From Bacillota bacterium (GTDB taxonomy: Bacteria; Bacillota; Clostridia; Lachnospirales; Cellulosilyticaceae): DNA of 64,000 nt. Location of the stretch: positions 1 to 64,000 of the forward strand of contig JAEWMQ010000073.1 of assembly GCA_023393125.1 (NCBI GenBank), read 5' to 3'. Made by a program: the position numbers and the translations under genes. The notes under the pieces are model-generated. The model saw only the letters and a program-made list of their open reading frames with translations. It had not been told where the DNA came from and did no database searches. The first letter of the stretch is position 1. Each line of letters starts with the position of its first letter. Of the stretch, positions 28,367 through 38,050 are shown piece by piece.

Positions 28367-29524
28367 ATGACTGAGTTTTACTATACCTCTCCTTACCAAA
28401 AGGAAATAATCACAGAAATTACTGCTATAAAAGAAAAAGATGACACCTATCATATCGTTTTAGAGGACACTATTTTTTATCCAGGTAATGAGGAAATGCC
28501 TTGTGACTTAGGTTTCATAGAGGATTCTCCCATTATATCGGTTTATATGGAAAACGAAACGATTTATCATGTATCTCCTAAAAGGCCTATCAAAATTCAT
28601 AAAGCAAAGTGTCAAATTAATTGGTCACGCCGCTTCCATTATATGCAGCAACATACAGCAGCTCATTTACTTACTACTTATTTATCGACTCATTTTAATA
28701 TAGATACTTTAAATTACAAATTAGGAGAAACATTTTCCACCTTGACTCTTAGTACATCTCTTCTTCCAGAACAAATTCTAGCATTAGAAAAAGACCTCAA
28801 TATACAAATTAGTGAGCGACTCTCTCTTTCTTCTTTAATGCCTACCAAACAGGAGTTGAAAAAGTTAGGCTTTAAAAAGCCATTACCCAAAGCAGCTTCC
28901 CCAATGCGTTTTTTACAAATTGATGACTTTGACCTTGTCCCTTGTAGTGGTTTAACCCTTGGTTCTACTTTAGAGTTGCAACTCATTAAGATTACAGAAG
29001 TCAAGAACTCTAAAAATGACTTTACCCTCTCTTTCTTAGCAGGTCAAATAGCCGTCCATCATTTACTTAACGCCAAAGATGATACCGCATCTCGTATTCA
29101 AAGTCTTACTAAGGAATGTCACCAACTTTCTTGTGAAGTTCAAAATCTAAAAGGAATTGTAGATACCTATAAGGCTAAAGAACTTGTAGAAGCTACCCCC
29201 ACTGTAGATCGTTATCGTATTGTCAAAGCCATTTATGAGGATATAGAGCCTAAGGCCCTACAAAGCTTTGCTAATCGAATGGTTAGTTTGCCTGATGTCA
29301 TTGTACTCTTAGGTTTAAAAGTAGAGAAGTCTGCTTATCTTTTCTTTATGTGTTCTAAAACCCAAAAGAAAATCAGTATGAATAAACTTTTGAAAGATAG
29401 CATCACCTTAATTGATGGACAAGGTGGTGGCACCGATTTTTCTGCTCAAGGCGGTGGTAAATCAGTTAGTAACTTAGAATCTGCGTTAGACTATGCTTTT
29501 AGCCAAATCAAAAATAAATATTAA
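28367..29524 (+). CDS. Alanyl-tRNA editing protein, AlaX-like
   Basis: This free-standing editing domain of 385 residues relates to the C-terminal half of AlaRS and hydrolyses mischarged Ser/Gly-tRNA(Ala). An N-terminal beta-barrel part leads to the zinc motif H96-T-A-A-H100; the second half of the metal site is C193-S-G-L-T197, where a His is expected (CxxxH), so one zinc ligand is replaced. The C-terminal DHHA1-like domain is present (GQGGGTDFSAQGGGK). It is followed 36 bases later by the phosphatase gene. Editing activity may be altered or metal binding changed. Confidence 0.85.
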   Translation: MTEFYYTSPYQKEIITEITAIKEKDDTYHIVLEDTIFYPGNEEMPCDLGFIEDSPIISVYMENETIYHVSPKRPIKIHKAKCQINWSRRFHYMQQHTAAHLLTTYLSTHFNIDTLNYKLGETFSTLTLSTSLLPEQILALEKDLNIQISERLSLSSLMPTKQELKKLGFKKPLPKAASPMRFLQIDDFDLVPCSGLTLGSTLELQLIKITEVKNSKNDFTLSFLAGQIAVHHLLNAKDDTASRIQSLTKECHQLSCEVQNLKGIVDTYKAKELVEATPTVDRYRIVKAIYEDIEPKALQSFANRMVSLPDVIVLLGLKVEKSAYLFFMCSKTQKKISMNKLLKDSITLIDGQGGGTDFSAQGGGKSVSNLESALDYAFSQIKNKY

Positions 29525-29560
29525 ACTGTACTTCATTTCTATTATAGGGAGGTAAACGTT

Positions 29561-30220
29561 ATGTCTCAAAGACAATTTGTTTTTGTTTCAGATTTTGACG
29601 GTACACTAACAGAAAAAGACTTTTATCAAATGATTATTGATGATTATTTAGGTGAAGCGGGACAGACACTTTATAAGGAGTGGCGCCAAGGTCTTCATCT
29701 TGATAAAGATTTCTTAGGCAAAATATATAGTGCTATGAATCGTGAAGAATCTGAGATTTTTGAAGATATTCTTCGCATAGAATGGGATGAATCCGCTAAT
29801 GAATTGATTCAAAAGGTACGTGAAAGTGGTGGTGAGTTTATTATTTTAAGTGCTGGTACTAGCTACTACATTGACCGGCTACTTAAAGAAAAAGGCCTAT
29901 CAGATATAAAAGTCTATTCTAATCCCGGTATTTATAGAGATAAGGGCATTCACCTGCAAATCGATGAAAACAGCCTCTACTATTCTGAAAGATACGGTAT
30001 TGATAAAGCTAAAGTCGTTGAGGACCTGAAAAATCAATATGCTCATGTCTACTATGCAGGCGATAGCGCCCCTGACATTTTGCCTTGTAAAATAGCTGAT
30101 ATGGCTTTTGCTAAGAGCGGTCTTCAAGATATGTTAAAGGCAGAAGGGATCGACTTTATACCTATCAAAAGCTTCAAAGATGTAACCACTATTCTTACAG
30201 AAAAGGGTGTGTTAAAGTGA
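29561..30220 (+). CDS. HAD-family phosphatase (MtnX/SerB-like)
   Basis: This cytoplasmic HAD hydrolase of 219 residues has motif I D11-F-D13-G-T (nucleophile and acid), motif II S-A-G-T near 98, and a late YAGDSAPDILPC motif IV. It resembles the MtnX/phosphoserine phosphatase-like group. Its stop overlaps the next gene's GTG start (GTGA), so the two are coupled. AGGGAGGTAAACGTT precedes the ATG. Its substrate is unknown; the coupled partner suggests a phosphorylated triose or glycerol derivative (inference). Confidence 0.85.
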   Translation: MSQRQFVFVSDFDGTLTEKDFYQMIIDDYLGEAGQTLYKEWRQGLHLDKDFLGKIYSAMNREESEIFEDILRIEWDESANELIQKVRESGGEFIILSAGTSYYIDRLLKEKGLSDIKVYSNPGIYRDKGIHLQIDENSLYYSERYGIDKAKVVEDLKNQYAHVYYAGDSAPDILPCKIADMAFAKSGLQDMLKAEGIDFIPIKSFKDVTTILTEKGVLK

Positions 30221-31281
30221 ATCAACCACAAGCTCATCGTATTTCCATTCCTTCCTTACTTAAGGTGGGTAGAGGAACCCTTAATGAAATAGGCTTTTTT
30301 TTAAAAGAAAACCATTTTAATCAAGTTGTTATTTATTTTGGCAATGGACTTATCCGCTTATTTGGTGATAAGGTTTTTGACTCTCTTTCCCAAAATGCTA
30401 TTACGCTTCTTCACTCTGAAGAGCTTGATACTACTAATATAGATGCTATTGTAAAACTTGCCTTTAGTATTAATAGTGAAACAGATGCCATTATCGGTAT
30501 CGGCGGCGGAAAAGTTATAGATGTAGCCAAATATGCTGCCTTTCTTAGAAAACTCCCTTTTATTAGTGTGCCTACCTCTGCTTCTAGTGATGGTTTCTCC
30601 AGCTCTAGTGCTTCTCTTCTAGTAGAGGGAAAAAGAACTTCTGTCCCTGCTAGACTAGCCTACGGTATTATCATTGATACGGATGTTATCAAAAGTGCTC
30701 CTGATCCTTTTATCTATTCAGGTATTGGAGACCTTATTTCTAAAATCACAGCTTTATATGACTGGCTCTACGAACAGCAGCAAGGCTATGGCACCTTAGA
30801 TGACTTTGCTTATATGATTGCTAAAAAAGCAGTTAATAGCTTTGTACGCACACCTTTTACAAGTATCAAAGATGACTTATTTCTAAAAGAATTAGTAGAT
30901 TCTCTGGCTATGAGCGGCATTGCCAATGAAATGGCAGGAAATAGTGCTCCCTCTAGCGGCAGTGAGCACCTAATTTCTCATGCCCTTGATAAGCTCATGG
31001 ATGAGCCTTTACTCCATGGTATTCAAGTAGGTATTGCCACTTATCTTATGAGCAAAGTGCAGGATCACAGATGGCAGCGAGTAGATAAGGTTCTGACAGA
31101 TACAGGCTTTTGGACCTACACTAAAACCTTGCAGCTTAAACGAGAAGATTTTGAAAAAGCTATAGACCTAGCACCTACCATCAAGCCTCATCGCCACACC
31201 TTTATTCATGAAGAAAAGTACCGAAATGAGGCTAAAATGCTTCTTACAAATGATCCTATCTTTAAACAAATTCTTAGCTAG
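30217..31281 (+). CDS. Glycerol-1-phosphate dehydrogenase-like (EgsA/AraM family)
   Basis: This 354-residue member of the iron-ADH superfamily resembles archaeal EgsA and B. subtilis AraM, which reduce dihydroxyacetone phosphate to sn-glycerol-1-phosphate with NAD(P)H. The GIGGGKVIDVAKY nucleotide site is near 88, and metal ligands are likely in GIGDLISK, GSEHLISHALD and LLHGIQVG. The start is GTG, overlapping the stop of the phosphatase gene by four bases. The usual bacterial partner PcrB is not in this window. A terminator follows at 31308. Confidence 0.85.
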   Translation: MNQPQAHRISIPSLLKVGRGTLNEIGFFLKENHFNQVVIYFGNGLIRLFGDKVFDSLSQNAITLLHSEELDTTNIDAIVKLAFSINSETDAIIGIGGGKVIDVAKYAAFLRKLPFISVPTSASSDGFSSSSASLLVEGKRTSVPARLAYGIIIDTDVIKSAPDPFIYSGIGDLISKITALYDWLYEQQQGYGTLDDFAYMIAKKAVNSFVRTPFTSIKDDLFLKELVDSLAMSGIANEMAGNSAPSSGSEHLISHALDKLMDEPLLHGIQVGIATYLMSKVQDHRWQRVDKVLTDTGFWTYTKTLQLKREDFEKAIDLAPTIKPHRHTFIHEEKYRNEAKMLLTNDPIFKQILS

Positions 31282-31307
31282 TGACTAACGAAGTGCTGGG
31301 ACTATAA

Positions 31308-31350
31308 TAAAAAGCCACCATTTTTGTTTTTCTAAAATGGTGGCTTTTTT
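31308..31350 (+). terminator. Intrinsic terminator of the alaX-HAD-G1P dehydrogenase run
   Basis: AAAAGCCACCATTTT pairs perfectly with AAAATGGTGGCTTTT, followed by TT. GAAGTGCTGGG precedes it (31290-31300), a box also seen before other terminators here. It also serves the convergent Uma2 gene. Confidence 0.9.
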
Positions 31351-31372
31351 GTGATTTATACTCATTTCCTAA

Positions 31373-31939
31373 TCAATTACCAAAAATACTCTCTAAATCT
31401 AAGGAAAATGTATGAAGTACTTTAGACTTCACATTGCCTACTGAAGTCTTCATATCTAACTGCTCATACAAACCTTCCTCGTTTAATGTATAAATAGTGA
31501 TGGATTCAAGCATAGGATTCACAATCCAATACTCCTTAACGCCATATTTCATATACAAATTCAATTTAGTCACTAGGTCATGTGCTTGATTAGATGGGCT
31601 AAGTATTTCTACGATTAATGAAGGTACCCCTATATACTTGTTTTCAGTAAAACCACTCTCATCACAAATCACACTTAGGTCTGGGATAACAACCCTAGTT
31701 CCTTCAACATCTTCCTTTTTAAGTTCAATATCATAAGGTGCTGAAAAGACTTCACATTTTTTACCTTCTAAGTAATTACCTATCTTTATAAGTAATTTAC
31801 TAGATATACGTTGATGCTTTGTAGGTGGCGAAGGTGACATATAAACAATTCCATCAATATATTCAAGCATACTCTCACTCTCTGCTCTCATTTTAAAATA
31901 GTCTTCCAAAGTCACTAATGTATTTTTTGCCAATGCCAT
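31373..31939 (-). CDS. Uma2/DUF820-family putative endonuclease
   Basis: This protein of 188 residues has a PD-(D/E)xK nuclease fold: D87 in VIPDLSV, E111 in SLIVEILSPSN, K about 125, and the GVKEYWIVNP block. Uma2 proteins are scattered in many genomes; their role is unknown, with nuclease or mobile-element links proposed. The ATG at 31939 is chosen because GGAGAGGGTGAGAAGA lies before it; an in-frame GTG six codons upstream overlaps that ribosome site. No neighbour shares its strand closely. The 219-base gap on its far side is A/T-rich and featureless. Confidence 0.85.
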   Translation of the reverse strand: MALAKNTLVTLEDYFKMRAESESMLEYIDGIVYMSPSPPTKHQRISSKLLIKIGNYLEGKKCEVFSAPYDIELKKEDVEGTRVVIPDLSVICDESGFTENKYIGVPSLIVEILSPSNQAHDLVTKLNLYMKYGVKEYWIVNPMLESITIYTLNEEGLYEQLDMKTSVGNVKSKVLHTFSLDLESIFGN

Positions 31940-32176
31940 TCTTCTCACCCTCTCCACTCTTTTATTTTATTATATCCTAGACTAAAAAGATTTTAAACAT
32001 CCTTCAATCAATTACCATAGCAAATAGTATGAGCGTGTTGTTACACTTTTAGTCCATTATAACATATAACAACTCTTGATAGGACTAAATATATAAAGTG
32101 TACCCTTTGTAAAGGACATTTTTCGCATAAAAGCATCTAAGCATCTCTATGTTCGAGGGTAAAAATTTAGTATTCC

Positions 32177-32905
32177 TTATAGTAGTGGTAAAATGCAATT
32201 CACCCACAACCAACTAAGTGGCATCACCAAAATCATAGCTGGAATCATATCTGCAATAGGGAATTCTTTTAATTTCATCATTCTAAATCCTGTAGCAATC
32301 ATTAAAAAGCCTCCACAAGCTTTAAAATCAGCAATCATATCAGGTGTTGTAAGTGGAAATATAAACTTTGCACCTAAGAATAATAAAAAGAAAATAATAA
32401 ACTGTGGCACTGCTACAACTGACACAACATACCCTAAGTTACAGGCAAAAATGGTAGCTGTAAAGAAATCAAGAATAGATTTTGAGATTAAAATAGTATT
32501 ATCTCCTGTCATTCCAGCATCTAATGAACCATAAATACCTGTTCCACTGGCACAGAATAAAACAATAATGGTTACTAATATTGAAATAAACTCTTCTTCT
32601 GGCATATTAGTATTTTGATTTTTAAATAGCTTTGCAATAGGTTTTTGCATTTGCACCGCACCTTTATTAATCCATTTGCCAAGCTGAATGGCAAGTCCAA
32701 TTCCTGTTCCTATTACAATTGCAAAAATAACGGCTGGCATGTATTTCATTTGTCCAATAGAACTAATTCCCATCCCCATTGAACATACGCCAAATATAAG
32801 TGTCAGATTCGCTTTAAATTCTTGGGATAACTTTTTCCCAGCTATGGCACCTATAACACCTCCGAAAACTATTGATAAAGCATTAATGATAATTCCTAAC
32901 GGCAT
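32177..32905 (-). CDS. DUF554-family membrane protein
   Basis: This membrane protein of 242 residues has about seven hydrophobic segments with glycine-rich helices (GGVIGAIAGKKL near the start). It matches DUF554 (YdfK-like), predicted transporters of unknown substrate. It follows the sensor-GGDEF gene by 33 bases on the same strand, so it may share its transcript. No regulatory site is evident. Confidence 0.85.
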   Translation of the reverse strand: MPLGIIINALSIVFGGVIGAIAGKKLSQEFKANLTLIFGVCSMGMGISSIGQMKYMPAVIFAIVIGTGIGLAIQLGKWINKGAVQMQKPIAKLFKNQNTNMPEEEFISILVTIIVLFCASGTGIYGSLDAGMTGDNTILISKSILDFFTATIFACNLGYVVSVVAVPQFIIFFLLFLGAKFIFPLTTPDMIADFKACGGFLMIATGFRMMKLKEFPIADMIPAMILVMPLSWLWVNCILPLL

Positions 32906-32938
32906 TTTTCAATCCTCAATCCTTTTATTATTTACTAC

Positions 32939-35134
32939 TTAACTAATATCTTTTATTTTAAATCCATTTCTTCCATTACGCTTTACTTCATAAAGCATTT
33001 CATCAGCCATGGTATATAATTTATTAAATTCTATATCTTCTTGAGTAATTACTACACCTACACTTAACGATATTGGTTGCGTAACGCCATTATGCTCTAT
33101 TTCTCGATTCATTAACTTACACAGTTCTTCTAATTTTTCATTTACCTTTTCAATGTCCTGTTTATCTATATCTGTCATAAAAACAATAAATTCATCGCCT
33201 CCTAGACGAGATACAATATCATGATGTGCGAAGAATTGATTTAATATGGAACTAAATTCTATTAATAAATTATCACCCATTCTATGTCCAAATTGATCAT
33301 TAATTTGTTTAAAATGGTCTATGTCTATAATGATTAGAGCAGCATAAAGTAATGGATTTTTTGTCTTTAAGTATTCTTTTACCAATCGCTCACAAGCTTC
33401 ACGGTTATAAATACCTGTTAATCCATCTAATTGTGTTTTTTCAAATAATACTTTCTTTACTTCTTTTAACCTATCAAATCTCATTTTGATAAGTCTAGCA
33501 ATCAATATCCCAATCACGCTCAAAATAGCAATTGCACTTAATATAACCACTTCTAAATGAGTTTTGACAAATTGCTTTAAGCTTTCTTCACCATACAGTT
33601 CAGCTACTGTTTGATTAACGATGGACCTCATATCTTGCTCACTAAAAGCATATATAGATTTAGTTATAACACTTAATAAATCTTTGTCTAAGTCTTTAGC
33701 TACGCCTATTGCTAAACTTATCTGCTCTCCACTAGGATAAACAGCTATATTTTCATAAATATCTTGAGCCATATAATGGTTTGCAACATAGCTACTGACG
33801 TGGGTCATACCCGCCTTTCCTTCATTAACTGCCTTTATACTTTCTTCTGCTGAGCTATAGTACTTAATTTTATAATCAATGCCTTCTCCTATTGTACTAT
33901 AGTAATCAGTTGCAGCATTTATACTTTCTTCTAAGATACTATATATCTGAGGTACGGCAATAATTTTTTTATTTTCTTCTATATCCTGCTCCCACAGTAA
34001 GTCTTTATTTAAAATTTTCTGCATATCTATTCTTAAAATAGTCTTTGTTAATGAAAAATGATATTTATCTGCAATCAAATAATCATCTAAAATCCCTAGT
34101 ACTAAATCAACCTCATTATTTCTTAATAGCTCATAACCTTCTTCATAGTCTGTAATTGCCACAAATTCAATGGGCATATTTGTTTTTTGTGCTATTAGCT
34201 TAATATATTTAACAAGGATTCCATCCGGACTTTTTTTATCCTCATTATAATATTGAACGGGCATGTAATTGGTAAGATAAACAACTTTTAGTGGCTTCAT
34301 TGCTTTAATGTAAGCCTCTTCATCCTTCGATAAGATTAAAAGATTCTCATCATTACTTTGGAAATATTTATTATAAAGCTTCTGTTCAAATGAACTATCT
34401 TGCTCTTCAATCTTAAGAAGAGCCTTATTTAGTCCATCAACTATTTCTGTATTTCCCTTTGTTGTTGCAAAATAATAGGGGGTTGCACCAAATCTAGCAA
34501 CTACTTTTCCATCAATCTCATTTGTACTCAAATCTCCCCCAATTATTGCATCTATCTCTTTGGTTTTTAGCTTTTCTTCAAATACATCCGCTCCTGTTTT
34601 TTTATCAAAAGGAATCAATTCAACATCCTGAATGCCATTGTCCTTACAGAAATTAAGAAAGTTATTTAAGGTTCCCTTAGCGGTTTCTAAATAACCTACT
34701 TTTATGCCATCTAATAGGGCATATGTTGATCCATTATAATTTTCATTGTCATTTGAAACAACTAGCGTATTGTATGTATATCCCATATCATATTTAGGAA
34801 AATCAAATAGTTTCATAGTACTCTCATTGTTAATCATGCCACCCATCAGATCAATTTCGCCATCTTTTAGGGCATTTAATGCAGTACTCGTATCCATCTC
34901 GATAAATTCATATTCCCAATTTGTATAGATACTAATTTCTCTTAGATAATCATATAAATAACCTGTATACAAATCACCTTCTTTTTCTATATATCCTTTA
35001 TCACTTGTATATCCCACTCTAATAACATGATGTTCTTTAGCTTGCACCGCTTCTGCATTTATTGCAATAGATATAAAGCTGATTAAAAATATAAAGATAT
35101 TTGTACTCAGTTTTTTAAATCTATCAGACCTCAT
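32939..35134 (-). CDS. Diguanylate cyclase with two periplasmic solute-binding-type sensor domains
   Basis: This 731-residue protein has a signal peptide (cut after about AEA), two extracellular SBP_bac_3 modules (about 35-265 and 280-510, each like an amino-acid binding protein), one membrane segment (about 530-550), and a GGDEF domain. Its RLGGDEF active site is at about 645-649 and intact. No RxxD inhibitory site is seen. It should make c-di-GMP in response to an extracellular small molecule. It lies 46 bases after the EAL gene on the same strand, forming an antagonistic pair. Confidence 0.92.
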   Translation of the reverse strand: MRSDRFKKLSTNIFIFLISFISIAINAEAVQAKEHHVIRVGYTSDKGYIEKEGDLYTGYLYDYLREISIYTNWEYEFIEMDTSTALNALKDGEIDLMGGMINNESTMKLFDFPKYDMGYTYNTLVVSNDNENYNGSTYALLDGIKVGYLETAKGTLNNFLNFCKDNGIQDVELIPFDKKTGADVFEEKLKTKEIDAIIGGDLSTNEIDGKVVARFGATPYYFATTKGNTEIVDGLNKALLKIEEQDSSFEQKLYNKYFQSNDENLLILSKDEEAYIKAMKPLKVVYLTNYMPVQYYNEDKKSPDGILVKYIKLIAQKTNMPIEFVAITDYEEGYELLRNNEVDLVLGILDDYLIADKYHFSLTKTILRIDMQKILNKDLLWEQDIEENKKIIAVPQIYSILEESINAATDYYSTIGEGIDYKIKYYSSAEESIKAVNEGKAGMTHVSSYVANHYMAQDIYENIAVYPSGEQISLAIGVAKDLDKDLLSVITKSIYAFSEQDMRSIVNQTVAELYGEESLKQFVKTHLEVVILSAIAILSVIGILIARLIKMRFDRLKEVKKVLFEKTQLDGLTGIYNREACERLVKEYLKTKNPLLYAALIIIDIDHFKQINDQFGHRMGDNLLIEFSSILNQFFAHHDIVSRLGGDEFIVFMTDIDKQDIEKVNEKLEELCKLMNREIEHNGVTQPISLSVGVVITQEDIEFNKLYTMADEMLYEVKRNGRNGFKIKDIS

Positions 35135-35179
35135 TTAATAGCCTCCACTCTCCCATATCTTTTAAGTATATAATCATTT

Positions 35180-36022
35180 CTATATATTTCTAAGATCCTC
35201 TATATGCATTGGTTTATTATAATAATACCCTTGTACATATAATGAAGGATAGTTTATTTCTTTTACTCTTAAATCTTGATTAGGCTCTTCAATACCTTCT
35301 AATACTACTGCTTTATTTATAAATTCTGCTATTTTAGATATAAATAATATAATTTCTTTTTTTATAATATCTTTATCAATGCCATCAATAAAATGCTTAT
35401 CTATTTTTATAGTGTCAAAATCTAACTTATGAAGTATATCTAAATTTGAATATTCTACCCCAAAGTCATCTATTGCAATTTTAAATCCTACATTTTTTAA
35501 GTGTGATATATTTTTTGTTATCTTCTCTACATCATTTATTTTGACTCTTTCTATAATCTCTAGACAAATTGCACCCTGTTTTAAATTTGACTCAGACCAT
35601 ATTTCACTAACCTTTTTGATAAAGTAATCGTTCTCAAGTTCTTTTAAAGATACATTAAGTGAAATGTAAAAATCTTTTCTATTTACACATCTAAAATTTT
35701 TAATCTCCTCATAGTCCTTTATTACTTTTTGAATAACCCATATAGATACTTCCAATAGCATATTGTTTTTTTCTATTCTAGGTATAAATTTATGGGGAGG
35801 AATAATTTCTTTATTTTTACCTCTTAACCTTAATAAAGCTTCAAAGCCAACTACCTCCATAGTTCTAGGGTTATAAATAGGTTGATATTTTAAGAAATAT
35901 TGTTCATTTTTTATTCTACCTTTTATCTTAAATTTTGTTATAACCATTCTTATATTTTTTATAGTCAAACAAAAGATTATTAGACAACATACCAAAATGA
36001 TTAATGTCATCATTGCTAACAC
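35180..36022 (-). CDS. Membrane-anchored EAL-domain c-di-GMP phosphodiesterase
   Basis: This 280-residue protein has an N-terminal membrane helix (3-25) followed directly by an EAL domain. The catalytic set looks complete: E61-A-L, SLNVS, LEIIER, AIDDFG, KIDK, LEGIEE, and VQGYYYNKP. It should cleave c-di-GMP to pGpG at the membrane. The start is a GTG behind AAGGAGG. It precedes the sensor-GGDEF gene by 46 bases, so the synthesis and degradation enzymes are made together. A 274-base gap upstream is A/T-rich and holds the promoter. Confidence 0.93.
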   Translation of the reverse strand: MLAMMTLIILVCCLIIFCLTIKNIRMVITKFKIKGRIKNEQYFLKYQPIYNPRTMEVVGFEALLRLRGKNKEIIPPHKFIPRIEKNNMLLEVSIWVIQKVIKDYEEIKNFRCVNRKDFYISLNVSLKELENDYFIKKVSEIWSESNLKQGAICLEIIERVKINDVEKITKNISHLKNVGFKIAIDDFGVEYSNLDILHKLDFDTIKIDKHFIDGIDKDIIKKEIILFISKIAEFINKAVVLEGIEEPNQDLRVKEINYPSLYVQGYYYNKPMHIEDLRNI

Positions 36023-36296
36023 TAATAAAATGCCTCCTTATATACATGTAAATAAAATAACTTTGAAATTATAACATTTTTTTAGATATACTTCTATAGT
36101 TTTTATAATCTTGATCTAATGGCTATTATTTGAGATTTCTTATTATTTCTACATCATTTAACCAATACATTTAGTCATTTTTAATCCTATTGATTATATA
36201 TTTTATTTAGTAATCAATCACTCTATAAAACATAAAAATAGAGGGGATTTCTCCCCTCCTAGTGACTCTTATTATATAAGAATTATATTTTTAATC

Positions 36297-37676
36297 TTAT
36301 AGCACTTCTTTTGCCTGTACATCTATCTCACTTATCTCTTCATCATGTGGTAAGACAAGATTTAAAAATGATGCTACTAAAAAGGCTACTACAATACCAC
36401 TTTGTCCAAATAATAACTGAATCCAGCTTGGTAAATACATAAGTGCTTCAGGTACATTGCCAAGGCCTAAACCAAGTCCAAGTGATGCTGCAACAATCAT
36501 GCCGTTACGTCCCGACATATTTTCTTTAAAAATAAGCTGCATACCACTTACTGCAATGGATGCAAACATAATAACAGTTGCACCACCAAGCACAGATTGT
36601 GGCATAGCTGCAACAAGAGCACTTAGTTTTGGAAAGAACCCAACAATCATTAAAAACACTGCCCCTGTCATAATGGTATAACGATTAACCACTTTAGTCA
36701 TGGCTACAAGTCCTGCATTTTGACTAAATGATGTATTAGGAAGTACCCCAAAACAAGCAGCAATACCACTACCAAAACCATCAGCAATAACAGCACCTGA
36801 AAATTCTTTATCTGTTGGTTCACGGTCCATACCACCCATTGTAATTCCTGAAATATTACCTACAGTTTCTACTGCAGTAGCTATGTACATAACACACATT
36901 GGTATGATTACATCTAATTTGAATTCAAGAGGAAACATAAAAGGCTTCGGTATACTAACCCAGCTGGCACTTGCTACACCACTAAAATCTATTTTCCCCA
37001 TAAACAGGGCAACAATATATCCTACAACGATTCCTACTAAGATATACGCATTGTTCAAGAACCCCTTTGTAAATTGTTTAAGCACAATGACAATAATCAT
37101 GACTAAAAAGCCTAAAAATAAGTTGCTAGGTGAAGCAAAATCCTCTGCACCTACACCACCTGCCAAGAAACTTATGCCGGTTGGGATAAGGGAAATCCCA
37201 ATAGAAAGGACAACCACACCTGTTACAACAGATGGGAATAACCTTCTAAGAGGTTTTATAAAAAAACCTAGTATCATTTCAAACAATGCACCTACTAAAG
37301 ATGCCCCTAAAACAGCACCATATCCATAGGTACTTGCTGCAACTTTAACAGTAGGCAAAAATCCTGAACTTGTTCCCATAACCACTGGTAACTTAGCCCC
37401 CATACCCCCTATAGGATATAACTGAATAAGTGTAACTAATCCTGCAATAAACATAGCATTTTGCATTAATATAGCCTTTTGCTCTGGTGCAATCCCCAAG
37501 AGACCACATACAATAATAAGTGGTGACACATTACCCACAAACATTGCTAAAACATGCTGAACACCAAGTGGAATAGCTGTTTTTAATGGTACACGACCGT
37601 CTAGCTCATAAAGACTGCCTTCTTTTTTACTTTGTTTTCCTGATTCTCGTCCGTTATTTACTTGCCAATCTTTCAT
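36297..37676 (-). CDS. Nucleobase:cation symporter-2 (xanthine/uracil/purine permease)
   Basis: This permease of 459 residues has about 12-14 membrane helices. It has the NCS2 layout: GVQHVLAMFVGNVSPLIIVC at the start, ETVGNISGITMGG in the substrate-binding helix 8 region, and GFGSGIAACFGVLPNTSFSQNAG. It imports a purine or uracil with a proton. The leader carries a guanine-class riboswitch, so xanthine or guanine is the likely substrate. GGAGGAGTA precedes the ATG. Confidence 0.93.
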   Translation of the reverse strand: MKDWQVNNGRESGKQSKKEGSLYELDGRVPLKTAIPLGVQHVLAMFVGNVSPLIIVCGLLGIAPEQKAILMQNAMFIAGLVTLIQLYPIGGMGAKLPVVMGTSSGFLPTVKVAASTYGYGAVLGASLVGALFEMILGFFIKPLRRLFPSVVTGVVVLSIGISLIPTGISFLAGGVGAEDFASPSNLFLGFLVMIIVIVLKQFTKGFLNNAYILVGIVVGYIVALFMGKIDFSGVASASWVSIPKPFMFPLEFKLDVIIPMCVMYIATAVETVGNISGITMGGMDREPTDKEFSGAVIADGFGSGIAACFGVLPNTSFSQNAGLVAMTKVVNRYTIMTGAVFLMIVGFFPKLSALVAAMPQSVLGGATVIMFASIAVSGMQLIFKENMSGRNGMIVAASLGLGLGLGNVPEALMYLPSWIQLLFGQSGIVVAFLVASFLNLVLPHDEEISEIDVQAKEVL

Positions 37677-37772
37677 TACTCCTCCATATTAACTTTCTCA
37701 TATCATTAAACAGTATAAGATTTTAAAGTGCTATGGCATCCTTAATCCTTTCATCCAAATTAAAGATACACT

Positions 37773-37847
37773 TAACTTTATAGTCTAGTCTTTTACGGTG
37801 ACTAGGTAGAAACATTTGAACCCTATTTTCAAATTTATACAAAGTTT
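37773..37847 (-). promoter_or_regulatory. Guanine-class purine riboswitch in the permease leader
   Basis: On the minus strand all elements are present: P1 (AACTTTGTATA with TATAAAGTT), P2 perfect ATTTGAA/TTCAAAT with L2 AATAGGG, J2/3 TTTCTACC, P3 TAGTC/GACTA with L3 ACCGTAAAA, and J3/1 GACTAT. The L2 GG and L3 CC can form the loop-loop contact. The specificity base in GACTAT is C (plus strand 37783), as in guanine/xanthine sensors, not the U of adenine ones. It ends about 97 bases before the permease ATG. The expression platform is not clear by eye; the gap holds no other gene. Confidence 0.92.
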
Positions 37848-38050
37848 AATATATGAAAGATTTTTTATTTTAACCATCATATATAATATCATATATTATA
37901 TATATTTGTAAGTTTTTATCTAAATTTGTATTATTATACTTAAAATAAAAGCAAACAATATATTTCATACTGACTTTTATTTTCTTATGTATAATAAAAA
38001 TAGACGAGAGGAATCAAACCCCTTTCACCTGTTTTTTGTTTGGCATATCA

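Noticed and set aside
36883..37329. Plus-strand frame of 148 residues opposite the nucleobase permease
   Set aside because: Antisense of membrane helices; low-complexity Thr/Pro-rich shadow.
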